Assembly: GCA_009731375.1 (NCBI GenBank)
Contig: BJOX01000106.1
Span: 799,686 to 833,682 of the forward strand
Direction: 5' to 3'
Source of the DNA: Paulinella micropora
Lineage: Eukaryota; Cercozoa; Imbricatea; Euglyphida
DNA: 33,997 nt
Both the position numbers and the translations under genes were made by a program. Of the stretch, positions 18,412 through 30,143 are shown in pieces (within the stretch, counting starts at the first letter, position 1; every line of letters starts with the position of its first letter). The notes under the pieces were generated by a model. The model was not told where the DNA came from. It saw only the letters and a list, made by a program, of their open reading frames with translations, and ran no database searches.

Positions 18412-19041
18412 GAAGTTCCTTGTCCTTAACCACAATAAGCAATAATTTCAAACTCTTCGTTCTCAGCCGGTTCTGATCTTCGCGGCTTCTGTAGTGGCTC
18501 ATTTGAAAGCTCTCATCAAGAGCTTTCTAATGAGCCATAACACAGGTTGTAGATGCAAATATTGACTGAGATCGAAGCGCTTGAAGTTATTGTTCGTTGT
18601 ACTTAAGAAATAGGAACTTCTCTGCGATGTTCCTTGTCCTTAAATACAACGAGCAAGGACTTCAAACGATTCGTTTTCGGCCGGTTCTGATTTTGTGTGG
18701 CTTGTTAATGGCTCATTTGAAAGCTCTTGTCAAGAGCTTTCTCATGAGCCATAGCACAGGTTGTGGATCGAAATATCGGCTGAGATCGAAGCGTTTGAAG
18801 TCATTGTTGATTGTACTTAAGAAGTAGGAACAGAAGTTCCTTGTCCTTAAGTACAACGAGCGATGACTTCAAACGATTCGTTCTCGGCCAGTTCTGATTT
18901 GTGTGGCTTGTGTAATGGCTCATTTGAAAGCTCTTGTCAAGAGCTTTCTCATGAGCCAGAACACAGGTTGTGGATCGAAATATCGGCTGAGATCGAAGCG
19001 TTTGAAGTCATGGTTGATTGTACTTAAGAAGTAGGAACTTC
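18412..19041. repeat. Three tandem long palindromes of about 205 bp
   Basis: Units at 18412-18620, 18629-18831 and 18833-19041. Each starts near (GAAG)TTCCTTGTCCTTAA and ends near TTAAGAA(G/A)TAGGAAC. The arms, about 100 bp, include ACTTCAAACGATTCG and its inverse, and meet at GAAAGCTCTTG/CAAGAGCTTTC. The three units are similar but not identical. They could be fold-back elements or give long hairpin RNA. Confidence 0.85.
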
Positions 19042-19086
19042 TTATGAGCTTGCACTGTTATTCCCCGGGACCAGAATTTGTATGAA

Positions 19087-19163
<77 letters not shown>

Positions 19164-19183
19164 CAGTAGATAGATAGATAGAT
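19087..19183 (+). repeat. (GATA)n microsatellite
   Basis: Pure GATA array with one GACAGTA interruption, within the intron before exon 10. A short (TA)n follows at 19239-19270. Confidence 0.9.
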
Positions 19184-19236
19184 CAAGCTCTTCTTAACTT
19201 TGTTTATTTTTCTTTCCTCTATTAAACCTTGCTTAC

Positions 19237-19269
<33 letters not shown>

Positions 19270-19291
19270 TCACATATACGTACATATGCAG

Positions 19292-19356
19292 GGTGGTTGA
19301 GGGTTCGGGAATTGCTTCACCTATTCCGCAGAGCGTGCTTGAAGACTTACGGAGGG
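19292..19356 (+). CDS. Exon 10 of microsatellite-intron gene
   Basis: 65 nt between ACATATGCAG and GTAGAC; enters in phase 2 (junction AGG with exon 9), leaves in phase 1. Reads VVEGSGIASPIPQSVLEDL. Its second half, from TTCACCTATTCCGCAG, is copied four times in the following intron. Confidence 0.65.
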
Positions 19357-19894
19357 GTAGACATACATACATACATACATACATATACATACACATACAT
19401 ACATACATATACATACACATACACATACATACATACATACATACATACATACAATTTCCTTCACCTATTCCGCAGAGCGTGCTTGAAGACTTACGGGGGG
19501 GTAGACATACATACATACATACATACATACAATTTCCTTCACCTATTCCGCAGATCGTGCTTGAAGACTTACGTGGGGGGGGGGGGGGGNNNNNNNNNNA
19601 TACATATACATACATACATACGTACGTACATACATACGTACATACGTACATACATACATACATACATACATACATACATACATACATGCATGCATACATA
19701 CCATTGTACACGTACTATTGTACATACATACATACATACATATATACATACATACATACATACATACATGCATACATACATACATACATACATACATACA
19801 GATATACATACATACATACATACATACATACACCTATTCCGCAGAGCGTTCTTGTTGACATAGTAAAAGGTAGAATACATATACATATACATAC

Positions 19895-19932
<38 letters not shown>

Positions 19933-19989
19933 TATACATACATACATACATACATACACCTATTCCTCAGAGCGTGCTTGATGACATAG

Positions 19990-20045
<56 letters not shown>

Positions 20046-20075
20046 CACATTCACATTCACATTCACATTCACATT

Positions 20076-20130
<55 letters not shown>

Positions 20131-20176
20131 GCATATACATATACATATACATATAACATATAACATATAACATATA

Positions 20177-20258
<82 letters not shown>

Positions 20259-20300
20259 GCACATACACATATACATATACATGCACATATACACATACAT

Positions 20301-20336
<36 letters not shown>

Positions 20337-20352
20337 TCACACGCGCACACAG
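19357..20352 (+). repeat. (CATA)n / (CATATA)n array with four exon 10 end copies and a gap
   Basis: Exon 10 end copies lie at 19460-19500 (with GTAGAC donor), 19538-19588 (runs into poly(G) and Ns at 19590-19599), 19831-19869 (with GTAGAA) and 19957-19989. The rest is CATA, ATATAC, CATTCA and CACA repeats. Confidence 0.88.
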
Positions 20353-20478
20353 GGGCTCAAAAGATTTGCGACAGAGAGCCGGTGAATACGGTTAATATAC
20401 ATGCCACTCCCAAGATGGTACTTCACCAGAGAACAAACGCCGCGCCCGGTGGCGCTGGTGGCTCCGGTGGCACTACCG
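20353..20478 (+). CDS. Exon 11 of microsatellite-intron gene
   Basis: 126 nt between (CA)n..GCGCACACAG and GTACGA, phase 1 at both ends. Reads [20 protein letters not shown], later [12 protein letters not shown]. The glycine-rich end is copied with its donor at 20548-20578 and 20843-20867. Confidence 0.65.
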
Positions 20479-20486
20479 GTACGACG

Positions 20487-21009
<523 letters not shown>

Positions 21010-21113
21010 ACTGCATACATTCTAAGCTTAGTGCTTCCTCCCAGCCCGCTACCCAGCCTCCGTCTGGAGGCGGGGTGGAATGGATGCCTATGTCTTCGGA
21101 TATGCAGAGCTGA
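21010..21113 (+). CDS. Alternative terminal exon 11b (candidate)
   Basis: Follows AACCTTCAG, enters in phase 1 (junction GAC), reads [20 protein letters not shown], then [12 protein letters not shown], and stops at TGA 21111-21113. It could end a 301-codon product from exon 1. Exon 11 also joins exon 12 in phase, so this exon may be optional. Confidence 0.45.
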
Positions 21114-21123
21114 TAGACCAAAC

Positions 21124-21124
21124 A

Positions 21125-21190
<66 letters not shown>

Positions 21191-21216
21191 CCTATCTAAT
21201 CTATCTAATCTATCTA

Positions 21217-21261
<45 letters not shown>

Positions 21262-21320
21262 CCTACCTACCTACCTACCTACCTACCTACCCACCCACCT
21301 ACCTACCTACCTACCTATCC

Positions 21321-21366
<46 letters not shown>

Positions 21367-21415
21367 TTATCTATCTATCTATTCCACTGCTAGCACTGCA
21401 CATATACGTAGTGGA

Positions 21416-21464
<49 letters not shown>

Positions 21465-21466
21465 AT

Positions 21467-21521
<55 letters not shown>

Positions 21522-21535
21522 TATAGATAGATAGA
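21124..21535. repeat. (TATC)n ... (GATA)n palindrome
   Basis: A left (TATC)n/(CTAC)n arm and a right (GATA)n arm meet at CTATTCCACT ... AGTGGAATAG (21379-21420), with about 21 nt between. It can form a long hairpin. Confidence 0.85.
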
Positions 21536-21698
21536 TATTCACAATATCTATGCCGAAGTCAAAAGCCAGTATCAGTATCAGTATCATTATCAATATCAAT
21601 ATCAATATCAATACCAATGCTATTGAAATCGTATAGGGCTGTCTGAATGCGTGTGGTATGTCTGTATGTCTGTCTGTCGGTCTGTCGGTCTGTCGGCC

Positions 21699-21738
<40 letters not shown>

Positions 21739-22258
21739 GGTCGGTCGGTCGGTCTGTCTGTCTGTCTGTTTGTCTGTCGGCCTGTCTGTCTGCCGGTCTG
21801 TCTGTGTGTCTGTCTGTCGGTCTGTCTGTCGGTCTGTCTGTCGGTCTGTCTGTCTGTCTGTCTGTCTGTCTGTGTCTGTCTGTCTGTCGGTCTGTCGGTT
21901 GTATGTATGTATGTATGTAATGTAATGTATGTATGTATGTATGTATGTATGTATGTATGTATGTATGTATGCATGTATGTATGTATGTTTGTATGTATGT
22001 ATGTTTGTTTGTATGTTTGTATGTATGTATGTATGTATGTTATGTATATTATGTATGTTATGTATGTTATGTTGTTTGTTGTTTATGTTATGGATGTTAT
22101 GTTGTTTGTTGTGTATGTTATGCATGTTATGTATGTATGTATGTATGTATGCATGTATGCATGTATGCATGTATGTATGTATGTATGTATGTATGTACGT
22201 ACGTATGTACGTACGTACATACATACGTATGTATGTATGTATGTATTCATGACAACAG
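21536..22258 (+). repeat. (CAGTAT)n, (CTGT)n, (GTAT)n arrays
   Basis: 21536-21660 is mostly unique DNA with CAGTAT/CAATAT repeats. (GTCT)n and (CGGT) variants follow to 21900, then (GTAT)n to 22245. Short open phrases near 21541 (IHNIYAEVKS) and 21639 are not phase-supported. Confidence 0.8.
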
Positions 22259-22302
22259 ACAACACGAGTGGGGCCCCTGCTTTGGGAAGCACCACAGGAA
22301 AG
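22259..22302 (+). CDS. Exon 12 of microsatellite-intron gene
   Basis: 44 nt between CATGACAACAG and GTTTAT; enters in phase 1 (junction GAC with exon 11), leaves in phase 0. Reads NTSGAPALGSTTGK. The donor is weak and lies at the edge of a (TTA)n array with retroposons. Confidence 0.5.
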
Positions 22303-22303
22303 G

Positions 22304-22375
<72 letters not shown>

Positions 22376-22386
22376 GTTATTGTTTT
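22303..22386 (+). repeat. (TTA)n array
   Basis: ATT repeat between exon 12 and a SINE; host of the insertion. Confidence 0.9.
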
Positions 22387-22654
22387 GGACACCGTGATAG
22401 CCCAGTGGTCAAGTTCTACCATCTGGGCCCTGTCGCCAGTTCGATTCCCGTCGGTGCCACCAGTATTTTCATTGAACATACCGGTCTATTTCTGGACCAG
22501 TATTTTCATTGAACATACCGGCCCGTCTGGAAGTGTTGGAACTGCCCTTGCGGGGGTGTCATTAGAGCTTATCGTCAATTCTTCGTACTCCCCTCACGGG
22601 TGAGACGATGGAGGCGCATGTGCAGAAATGCATCAGCCATTGACAGAGAAGCAC
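22387..22654 (+). mobile_element. tRNA-derived SINE family A, copy 2
   Basis: Full-length with intact A and B boxes. The spacer between the two ACCAGTATTTTCATTG repeats reads GGTCTATTTCTGG, a subfamily shared with copies 3, 4 and 7. Confidence 0.9.
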
Positions 22655-22662
22655 TATTGTTA

Positions 22663-22703
<41 letters not shown>

Positions 22704-22776
22704 GTTATTATTATTATCATCATTATTATCATTATTATTACTGTTATTATTATTATTATTATTATAATTATTATTA
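22655..22776 (+). repeat. (TTA)n tail
   Basis: ATT repeat with GTT and ATC interruptions between SINE copy 2 and family B copy 3. Confidence 0.85.
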
Positions 22777-22948
22777 GGGAGTACATAGGCCATCGGTCCT
22801 TTCCATGGGCTGACTGGTATAAAGCTCCTAGAGTAATGTTCTATGCCGTCACTTCCTTTATTCCACCGATTGGTGTGGAGACTTTCCTTATGGAATGGAG
22901 GACTGGATGCACATGGCCTTTTGGCTCAGCAATTGGCAGGAGATACAC
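22777..22948 (+). mobile_element. Short retroposon family B, copy 3
   Basis: Full 172-bp unit. It differs from copies 1 and 2 by CCATCGGTCCTTTCCATGG near the start, as does copy 4. Confidence 0.75.
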
Positions 22949-22957
22949 TATTATTAC

Positions 22958-23005
<48 letters not shown>

Positions 23006-23018
23006 CATGATCATTATT

Positions 23019-23072
<54 letters not shown>

Positions 23073-23112
23073 GTTGTTGTTGTTGTTATTGTTATTATTA
23101 TTATTATTATTT
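22949..23112 (+). repeat. (TTA)n array
   Basis: ATT repeat with ATC and GTT blocks between family B copy 3 and SINE copy 3. Confidence 0.85.
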
Positions 23113-23380
23113 GGACACCGTGATAGCCCAGTGGTCAAGTTCTACCATCTGGGCCCTGTCGCCAGTTCGATTCCCGTCGGTGCCACCAGTATTTTCATTG
23201 AACATACCGGTCTATTTCTGGACCAGTATTTTCATTGAACATACCGGCCCGTCTGGAAGTGTTGGAACTGCCCTTGCGGGGGTGTCATTAGAGCTTATCG
23301 TCAATTCTTCGTACTCCCCTCACGGGTGAGACGATGGAGGCGCATGTGCAGAAATGCATCAGCCATTGACAGAGAAGCAC
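23113..23380 (+). mobile_element. tRNA-derived SINE family A, copy 3
   Basis: Full-length, practically identical to copy 2, with boxes intact. Confidence 0.9.
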
Positions 23381-23433
<53 letters not shown>

Positions 23434-23481
23434 TATTATCATTATTATTATTATCATTATATTATTATTATATTATTATTA

Positions 23482-23529
<48 letters not shown>

Positions 23530-23554
23530 CACTGTCATCATCATCATCATCATT

Positions 23555-23644
<90 letters not shown>

Positions 23645-23665
23645 GTTATTATTATTATTATTTAT
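23381..23665 (+). repeat. (TTA)n / (TCA)n array
   Basis: Tail of SINE copy 3, with ATATTATT and ATC blocks. Confidence 0.85.
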
Positions 23666-24044
23666 AGTAAATCTGCCTTGGAGTGTTGACTGTGACATAT
23701 TTGAGGGAAATCCCGATGAAAAATCTAGTCACACTTGCTAAACAGAGTTCCAGCCCAATGGCCTCAAGGCGTTAAACTGTGACGCCAACTCATAACCCTT
23801 TGGTGGTAGATGCTGGGGAGGAGGGTCGTTGCGCGCGTAAAAGATCTTAAACTCCGCATATGCTGGTTGATAGCCCAGGACCCAGCAGACACCAGATTGT
23901 TATGGGTGGGGTTTCGAGGCAGCTCTAGCAACCGCGCTTGGTGTATGCACTTGCACATTCGGTGACGTCTTGCAAGAGGTTGCTGGGACTGCGGAATAAC
24001 CTCGGCTTAGTGCAGTCTTGCCCTCAGGAGCTCCATCGGTGGCC
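23666..24044. other. Unique DNA, no gene recognised
   Basis: About 380 bp of non-repetitive sequence between a (TTA)n array and a gap. No frame longer than 64 codons, no paired splice sites in phase and no match to other parts of the window. GTTGATAGCCCAG near 23865 resembles the SINE A box, but no fitting B box follows. Confidence 0.5.
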
Positions 24045-24138
24045 NNNNNNNNNNNNNNNNNNNNNNNNNNNNNNNNNNNNNNNNNNNNNNNNNNNNNNNN
24101 NNNNNNNNNNNNNNNNNNNNNNNNNNNNNNNNNNNNNN
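24045..24138. other. Assembly gap (94 N)
   Basis: Undetermined bases inside the retroposon cluster region. Confidence 0.98.
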
Positions 24139-24250
24139 CTCATTATTATTATTATTATTATTATTATCATTATTATTATTATTATTATCTTTATTATTAC
24201 TATTATTATTATCATTATTATTATTATTATTATTATTATCATTATTATTA

Positions 24251-24303
<53 letters not shown>

Positions 24304-24304
24304 T
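24139..24304 (+). repeat. (TTA)n array
   Basis: ATT repeat after the gap; host of family B copy 4. Confidence 0.85.
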
Positions 24305-24475
24305 AGGGAGTACATAGGCCATCGGTCCTTTCCATGGGCTGATTGGTATAAAGCTCCTAGAGTAATGTTCTATGCCGTCACTTCCTTTATTCCACCGATT
24401 GGTGTGGAGACTTTCCTTATGGAATGGAGGACTGGATGCACATGGCCTTTATGACTCAGCAATTGGCAGACGATA
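24305..24475 (+). mobile_element. Short retroposon family B, copy 4
   Basis: Most diverged B copy: TTTATGACTCAG replaces TTTTGGCTCAG, and its end GGCAGACGATAC runs into ATAC repeats before the TTA tail. Confidence 0.72.
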
Positions 24476-24489
24476 CATACATACATACA

Positions 24490-24531
<42 letters not shown>

Positions 24532-24798
24532 GGACACCGTGATAGCCCAGTGGTCAAGTTCTACCATCTGGGCCTGTCGCCAGTTCGATTCCCGTCGGTG
24601 CCACCAGTATTTTCATTGAACATATCGGTCTATTTCTGGACCAGTATTTTCATTGAACATACCGGCCCGTCTGGAAGTGTTGGAACTGCCCTTGCGGGGG
24701 TGTCATTAGAGCTTATCGTCAATTCTTCGTACTCCCCTCACGGGTGAGACGATGGAGGCGCATGTGCAGAAATGCATCAGCCATTGACAGAGAAGCAC
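24532..24798 (+). mobile_element. tRNA-derived SINE family A, copy 4
   Basis: Full-length; one C is missing in GGGCCTGTCG between the boxes. It follows a mixed (ATAC)n/(TTA)n tract. Confidence 0.9.
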
Positions 24799-24811
24799 TA
24801 TTATGTTTTAT

Positions 24812-25077
24812 GGACACCGTGATAGCCCAGTGGTCAAGTTCTACCATCTGGGCCCTGTCGCCAGTTCGATTACCGTCGGTGCCACCAGTATTTTCATTGA
24901 ACATACCGATCCGTCTGGACCAGTATTTTAATTGAACATACCGGCCCGTCTGGAAGTGTTGGAACTGCCCTTGCGGGGGTGTCAATAGAGCTTATCGTCA
25001 ATTCTTCGTACTCCCCTCACGGGTGAGACGATGGAGGCGCATGTGCAGAAATGCATCAGCCATTGACAGAGAAGCAC
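24812..25077 (+). mobile_element. tRNA-derived SINE family A, copy 5 (damaged B box)
   Basis: Lies only 13 bp after copy 4, so the two are almost in tandem. Its B box reads GTTCGATTA at 24864, losing the last conserved C. It belongs to the GATCCGTCTGG spacer subfamily with copy 1. Confidence 0.9.
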
Positions 25078-25139
<62 letters not shown>

Positions 25140-25258
25140 GCAGCATTAGCATCAGCATCAGCATCAGCATTAGCATTAGCATTAGCATTATCATTATCAT
25201 CATTACTATTATTAGTATTATTATTATTATTATCATTATCATTATTATTACACTTACA

Positions 25259-25327
<69 letters not shown>
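25078..25327 (+). repeat. (TTA)n with (GCATTA)n / (GCATCA)n block
   Basis: Tail of SINE copy 5, with a short hexamer expansion at about 25139-25200. Confidence 0.85.
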
Positions 25328-25375
25328 GATGGAGGCGCATGTGCAGATTTGCATCAGCCATTGACAGAGAAGCAC
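25328..25375 (+). mobile_element. 5'-truncated SINE A, copy 6
   Basis: Only the last 48 bp of the SINE, from GATGGAGGCGCATGTGCAG, with TTTG replacing AATG. It keeps the 3' end and tail, as expected when reverse transcription stops early. Confidence 0.8.
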
Positions 25376-25460
25376 TATTATTATTATTATTATTATTATT
25401 AGTAGTAGTAGTAATAGTAATAATAGTAATTATTATTATTATTATTACTATTATTACTAT

Positions 25461-25509
<49 letters not shown>

Positions 25510-25534
25510 GCTACTACCACCACTACTACTACTG

Positions 25535-25602
<68 letters not shown>

Positions 25603-25684
25603 GCTACTGCTACTGCTACTGCTACTGCTGTTGCTACTGCTACTGCTACCACTACTACTACTATTATTATTACTACTATTATCA

Positions 25685-25757
<73 letters not shown>
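25376..25757 (+). repeat. (TTA)n / (CTA)n / (CTGCTA)n array
   Basis: Simple trinucleotide repeats between SINE copies 6 and 7. Confidence 0.88.
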
Positions 25758-26025
25758 GGACACCGTGATAGCCCAGTGGTCAAGTTCTACCATCTGGGCC
25801 CTGTCGCCAGTTCGATTCCCGTCGGTGCCACCAGTATTTTCATTGAACATACCGGTCTATTTCTGGACCAGTATTTTCATTGAACATACCGGCCCGTCTG
25901 GAAGTGTTGGAACTGCCCTTGCGGGGGTGTCATTAGAGCTTATCGTCAATTCTTCGTACTCCCCTCACGGGTGAGACGATGGAGGCGCATGTGCAGAAAT
26001 GCATCAGCCATTGACAGAGAAGCAC
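25758..26025 (+). mobile_element. tRNA-derived SINE family A, copy 7
   Basis: Full-length with intact boxes, in the subfamily of copies 2-4. Confidence 0.9.
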
Positions 26026-26082
<57 letters not shown>

Positions 26083-26105
26083 TACTTCTACTGCTACTTC
26101 TACTG

Positions 26106-26155
<50 letters not shown>

Positions 26156-26182
26156 GCTACTATTATCATTACTATTACTACT

Positions 26183-26268
<86 letters not shown>

Positions 26269-26270
26269 TT
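26026..26270 (+). repeat. (TTA)n / (CTA)n / (ATC)n tail
   Basis: Simple repeat from SINE copy 7 to the pyrimidine-rich acceptor of exon 13. Confidence 0.88.
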
Positions 26271-26299
26271 CTGCTGCTTTGTGTTGACGTGCTGCACAG

Positions 26300-26391
26300 G
26301 ATCTACGCCGTGTAGACGCCATCTACGATGTGGTATCGAGTGCGCTCAACCCCAATCAACAGGCCAGAATGAGCCCGACCCCTGCGCCGCG
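26300..26391 (+). CDS. Exon 13 of microsatellite-intron gene
   Basis: 92 nt between GACGTGCTGCACAG and GTCTTT; enters in phase 0, leaves in phase 2. Reads DLRRVDAIYDVVSSALNPNQ, later ARMSPTPAP. Its last 45 bases are copied twice downstream with the GT donor. The junction with exon 14 gives CGA. Confidence 0.65.
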
Positions 26392-26747
26392 GTCTTTGCC
26401 TGCCTGCCTGCCTGCCTGTCTGCCTGCCTGTTTGTGTGTTTATGTTTGTCTGTCTGCCTCAACAACAACAGGCCAGAAAGAGCCCCGGCCTTGCACCACG
26501 GTCTCTGTCTGTCTGTCTGTCTGTCTGCCTGTCTGTCTGCCTGTCTGTCTGCCTGTCTGTCTGTCTGTCTGTCTGTCTGCCTGTCTGCCTGCCTGTCGTT
26601 TGTCTGTGTGCCTGCCTCAACAACAACAGGCCAGAACGAACTTCGGCCTTGCGACACGGTTTCTGCCTGTCTGTCTGTCTGTGTGTCTGTCTGTCTGCCT
26701 GTCTGCCTGTCTGTCTGCCTGCCTGCCTGTCTGCCTGCCTGCCTGTC

Positions 26748-26780
<33 letters not shown>

Positions 26781-26870
26781 GCTGGCTGGCTGGCTGGCTG
26801 TTTGTCTGTCTCTCTGTGTGCCTGTTTGCCTACCTATCTGTCTGTCTGGTCACATGCAAAGCATCAAAGT
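26392..26870 (+). repeat. (CTGC)n / (CTGT)n array with two exon 13 end copies
   Basis: Copies of the exon 13 end lie at 26458-26500 and 26616-26658, containing AACAGGCCAGAA and ending CACG before GTCTCT or GTTTCT. Each is followed again by CTGT-type repeats. Confidence 0.9.
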
Positions 26871-26974
26871 TCTAGTCATCCGTCCCATGCATGCAACCCC
26901 CATCCGTCCATCCATCCATCAATTATCTACGTATAAACACACCAGGCAGACAATACCCGAATGGTGTGTGCTTA

Positions 26975-27089
26975 CCCATACATACATACATACATACATA
27001 CATACATGCATGCATACATGCATACATACATACATACATACCATACATACGTACATACATATATACATGACATAAATTACATGCATACA

Positions 27090-27123
<34 letters not shown>

Positions 27124-27595
27124 CATATATACATACGTACATACATACATACATACATACATACATTATGTATGTATGTATGTATGTATGTATGTATGTA
27201 TGTATGTCTGTATGTATGTATGTATGTTGTATGTATGTTGTATGTATGTTGTATGTATGTATGTATGTATGTATATGTTTGTGTGTGTGTATGTATGTAT
27301 GTATGTATGTATGTATGTATGTATGTGTGTGTGTAATTCATAATACATATGTATGTATAATACATACATACATCCTTATACATACATACATACATACATA
27401 CATACATACATGCATACATACATACATACATACATGCATACATACATACATACTTAGACGCCCTGTTGAAGCTAAGCAACTAGCCATAAACTATATATAT
27501 ACATACATACTTATACATACATACATACATACATACATACTACATACATGCATACATACATACATACATACATGCATACATACATACATACTTAG
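26975..27595 (+). repeat. (CATA)n and (GTAT)n arrays with a partial exon 14 copy
   Basis: CATA repeats, an internal inversion to GTAT repeats at about 27165-27330 (centre near ACATTATGT), then CATA again. A partial copy of the exon 14 start, with its CTTAG acceptor, is at 27458-27485. Confidence 0.88.
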
Positions 27596-27643
27596 ACGCC
27601 CTGTTGAAGTTAAGCAACTAGCCCCAGGCGCCCCGCCATGGAG
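27596..27643 (+). CDS. Exon 14 of microsatellite-intron gene
   Basis: 48 nt between CATACTTAG and GTCTAT; enters in phase 2, leaves in phase 2. Reads [15 protein letters not shown]. The donor runs directly into (TATC)n. The upstream partial copy shares its first 28 bases. Confidence 0.6.
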
Positions 27644-27644
27644 G

Positions 27645-27709
<65 letters not shown>

Positions 27710-27732
27710 TTATCTATCTATCTATCTACTTA

Positions 27733-27784
<52 letters not shown>

Positions 27785-27809
27785 CTTATCTGTCTGTCTG
27801 TCTGTCCAG

Positions 27810-27859
<50 letters not shown>
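27644..27859 (+). repeat. (TATC)n / (TGTC)n array
   Basis: Tetranucleotide repeat beginning at the donor of exon 14; host of dispersed repeat R copy 2. Confidence 0.9.
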
Positions 27860-27860
<1 letters not shown>

Positions 27861-28258
27861 GCCTTATGTGTGCCTAGCCATACGCCTATGAGTCACATGC
27901 CGAAATAGCGACGGGAAGCACAATCCTGTTCCCTCAGGGTGCCCTTTCTCGCTTGTTGAGCCCGGAATAAAACCCACAGTGCTCTGTCGGTTTATACTAG
28001 ACTGTCGAACAGTCTCGAAACTCCATCTGCTTACTGGGTCCTCTGTAATGGAGGTGGGAGCTCGTTCTGCAAGGGGCGCTTATGGAACGAGCCCTGGCCC
28101 CGCCTGGTACTAGGGAGCTTTGGTATCGCCTGTATCAGTCCCTTCCGTGCAAACATCACGGCTTAGCTGGGCATCGGGTTAATACTTTACCCACAGACTT
28201 CCTTGGTTGACGAAATCAGAAGCTCCTTTTTTCTGACATTAGTCGATATCTCATCTAT
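27860..28258 (+). repeat. Dispersed repeat R, copy 2
   Basis: Begins directly after TATC repeats and ends directly in ATCT repeats. It differs from copy 1 by a 6-bp insertion (TGTAAT) and a few substitutions. Its flanks suggest insertion into a (TATC)n array. Confidence 0.82.
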
Positions 28259-28293
28259 CTATCTATCTATCTATCTACTTATCTGTCTATCTG

Positions 28294-28362
<69 letters not shown>

Positions 28363-28374
28363 GTACCTACCTAC

Positions 28375-28415
<41 letters not shown>

Positions 28416-28711
28416 AAGTGATATCAGCGCTCCGCCACGGTCTCTTATCTGTATTTCTATGTATGTACGTATGTACGTATGTATGTATGTTATGTTATGT
28501 TATGTTATGTTATGTTATGTTATGTTATGTATGTATGTATGTATGTATGTATGCATGTATGTATGTATGTATGCATGTATGTATGTATGTAATGTAATGT
28601 AATGTAATGTAATGTAATGTAGTGTAACGTAATGTAACGTAACGTAACGTAACGTATGTATGTATGTATGTATGTATGTATGTATGTGTGTGTGTGGGTT
28701 GATCTACTTAG
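28259..28711 (+). repeat. (TATC)n, (GTAT)n, (TTATG)n and (TAATG)n arrays
   Basis: Simple repeats leading to exon 15. At 28417-28447 a short unique piece ending CGCCACG then GTCTCT resembles the exon 13 end. Confidence 0.85.
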
Positions 28712-28748
28712 CCCTCCAGAACGTCTTCGCATTCGACGTGGCAGTGAG
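28712..28748 (+). CDS. Exon 15 of microsatellite-intron gene
   Basis: 37 nt between TGATCTACTTAG and GTATGT; enters in phase 2 (junction AGC), leaves in phase 0. Reads PPERLRIRRGSE. Its last 25-30 bases recur eight times in the next intron. Confidence 0.6.
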
Positions 28749-29930
28749 GTATGTATGTATGTATGTATGTATGTATGTGTGTGTATGTATGTATCTATGT
28801 ATGTACGTATGTACGTTTTGGCATTCCACGCGGCAGTGAGGTATGTATGTATGTGTGTATTGTATGTATGTATGTATGTATGTATGTATGTATGTATGTA
28901 CATCTTCGCATTCTACGTGGCAGTGAGGTATGTATGTATGTATGTATGTATGTATGTATGTATGTATGTACGTATGTACGTATGTACGTATGTACGTATG
29001 TACGTATTGGCATTCCACTCGGCAGTGAGGTATGTATGTATGTATGTATGTGTGTATGTATGTATTTGTGTATTTGTGTATTTGTGTATGTATGTGTGTA
29101 TGTGTGTATGTGTGTATGTATGTATGTATATGTGTATGTGTGTATGTATGTACGTAGGTACGTATGTATGTATGTATGTATGTGTGTATGTATGTATGTA
29201 TGTATGTATGTATGTATGTATGTACGTATGTATGTCTTCGCATTCTACGTGGCAGTGAGGTATGTATGTATGTATGTGTGTGTATGTATGTGTGTGTATG
29301 TATGTATGTATGTATGTGTGTATGTATGTATGTGTGTATGTATGTATGTGTGTATGTATGTATGTATGTACGTAGGTACGTATGTATGTATGTATGTATG
29401 TATGTATGTATGTATGTATGTATGTATGTATGTATGTATGTATGTACGTATGTACGTATGTTCGTCTTCGCATTCCACGCGGCAGTGAGGTATGTATGTA
29501 TGTATGTGTGTATGTATGTATGTATGTATGTATGTATGTACGTACGTACGTACGTACGTATGTACGTCTTCGCATTCTACGTGGCAGTGAGGTATGTATG
29601 TATGTATGTATGTATGTATGTATGTATGTATGTATGTATGTATATATGTATGTATGTATGCATGCATGCATGTTTGTATGTATGTATGTATGTATGTATG
29701 TATGTATGTATGTATGTATGTATGTATGTATGTATGTATGTATGTATGTATGTATGTATTTATGTGTGTATGTATGTATGTATCTGTGTATGTATGTATG
29801 TACGTATGTACGTATGTACGTCTTCGCATTCTACGTGGCAGTGAGGTATGTATGTATGTATGTATGTATGTATGTATGTATACGTATGTACGTCTTCGCA
29901 TTCTACGTGGCAGTGAGGTATGTATGTATG

Positions 29931-29961
<31 letters not shown>

Positions 29962-30047
29962 TGTATGTATGTATGCATGTACGTATGTATATATGTATGT
30001 ATGTATATATGTATGTATGTATGTATATATGTATGTATGTATGTATG

Positions 30048-30106
<59 letters not shown>

Positions 30107-30143
30107 TGTAATGTAATGTAATGTATGTATGTATGTATTCTAG
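28749..30143 (+). repeat. (GTAT)n array with eight exon 15 end copies
   Basis: Copies of the exon end (TTCGCATTCTACGTGGCAG then TGAG) with the GTATGT donor end at 28840, 28927, 29029, 29259, 29489, 29591, 29845 and 29917. Variants keep the GGCAGTGAG end. Each is separated by GTAT, GTAC and GTGT repeats. Confidence 0.9.

Noticed and set aside
23865-23925. Further tRNA-like promoter (GATAGCCCAG, then GGTTTCGAGGC)
   Set aside because: The A box lacks its final G and the B box needs a one-base shift; no other copy in the window.
23764-23958. Short minus-strand ORF in the unique segment
   Set aside because: Only 64 codons, no recognisable motif and no splice or promoter support.
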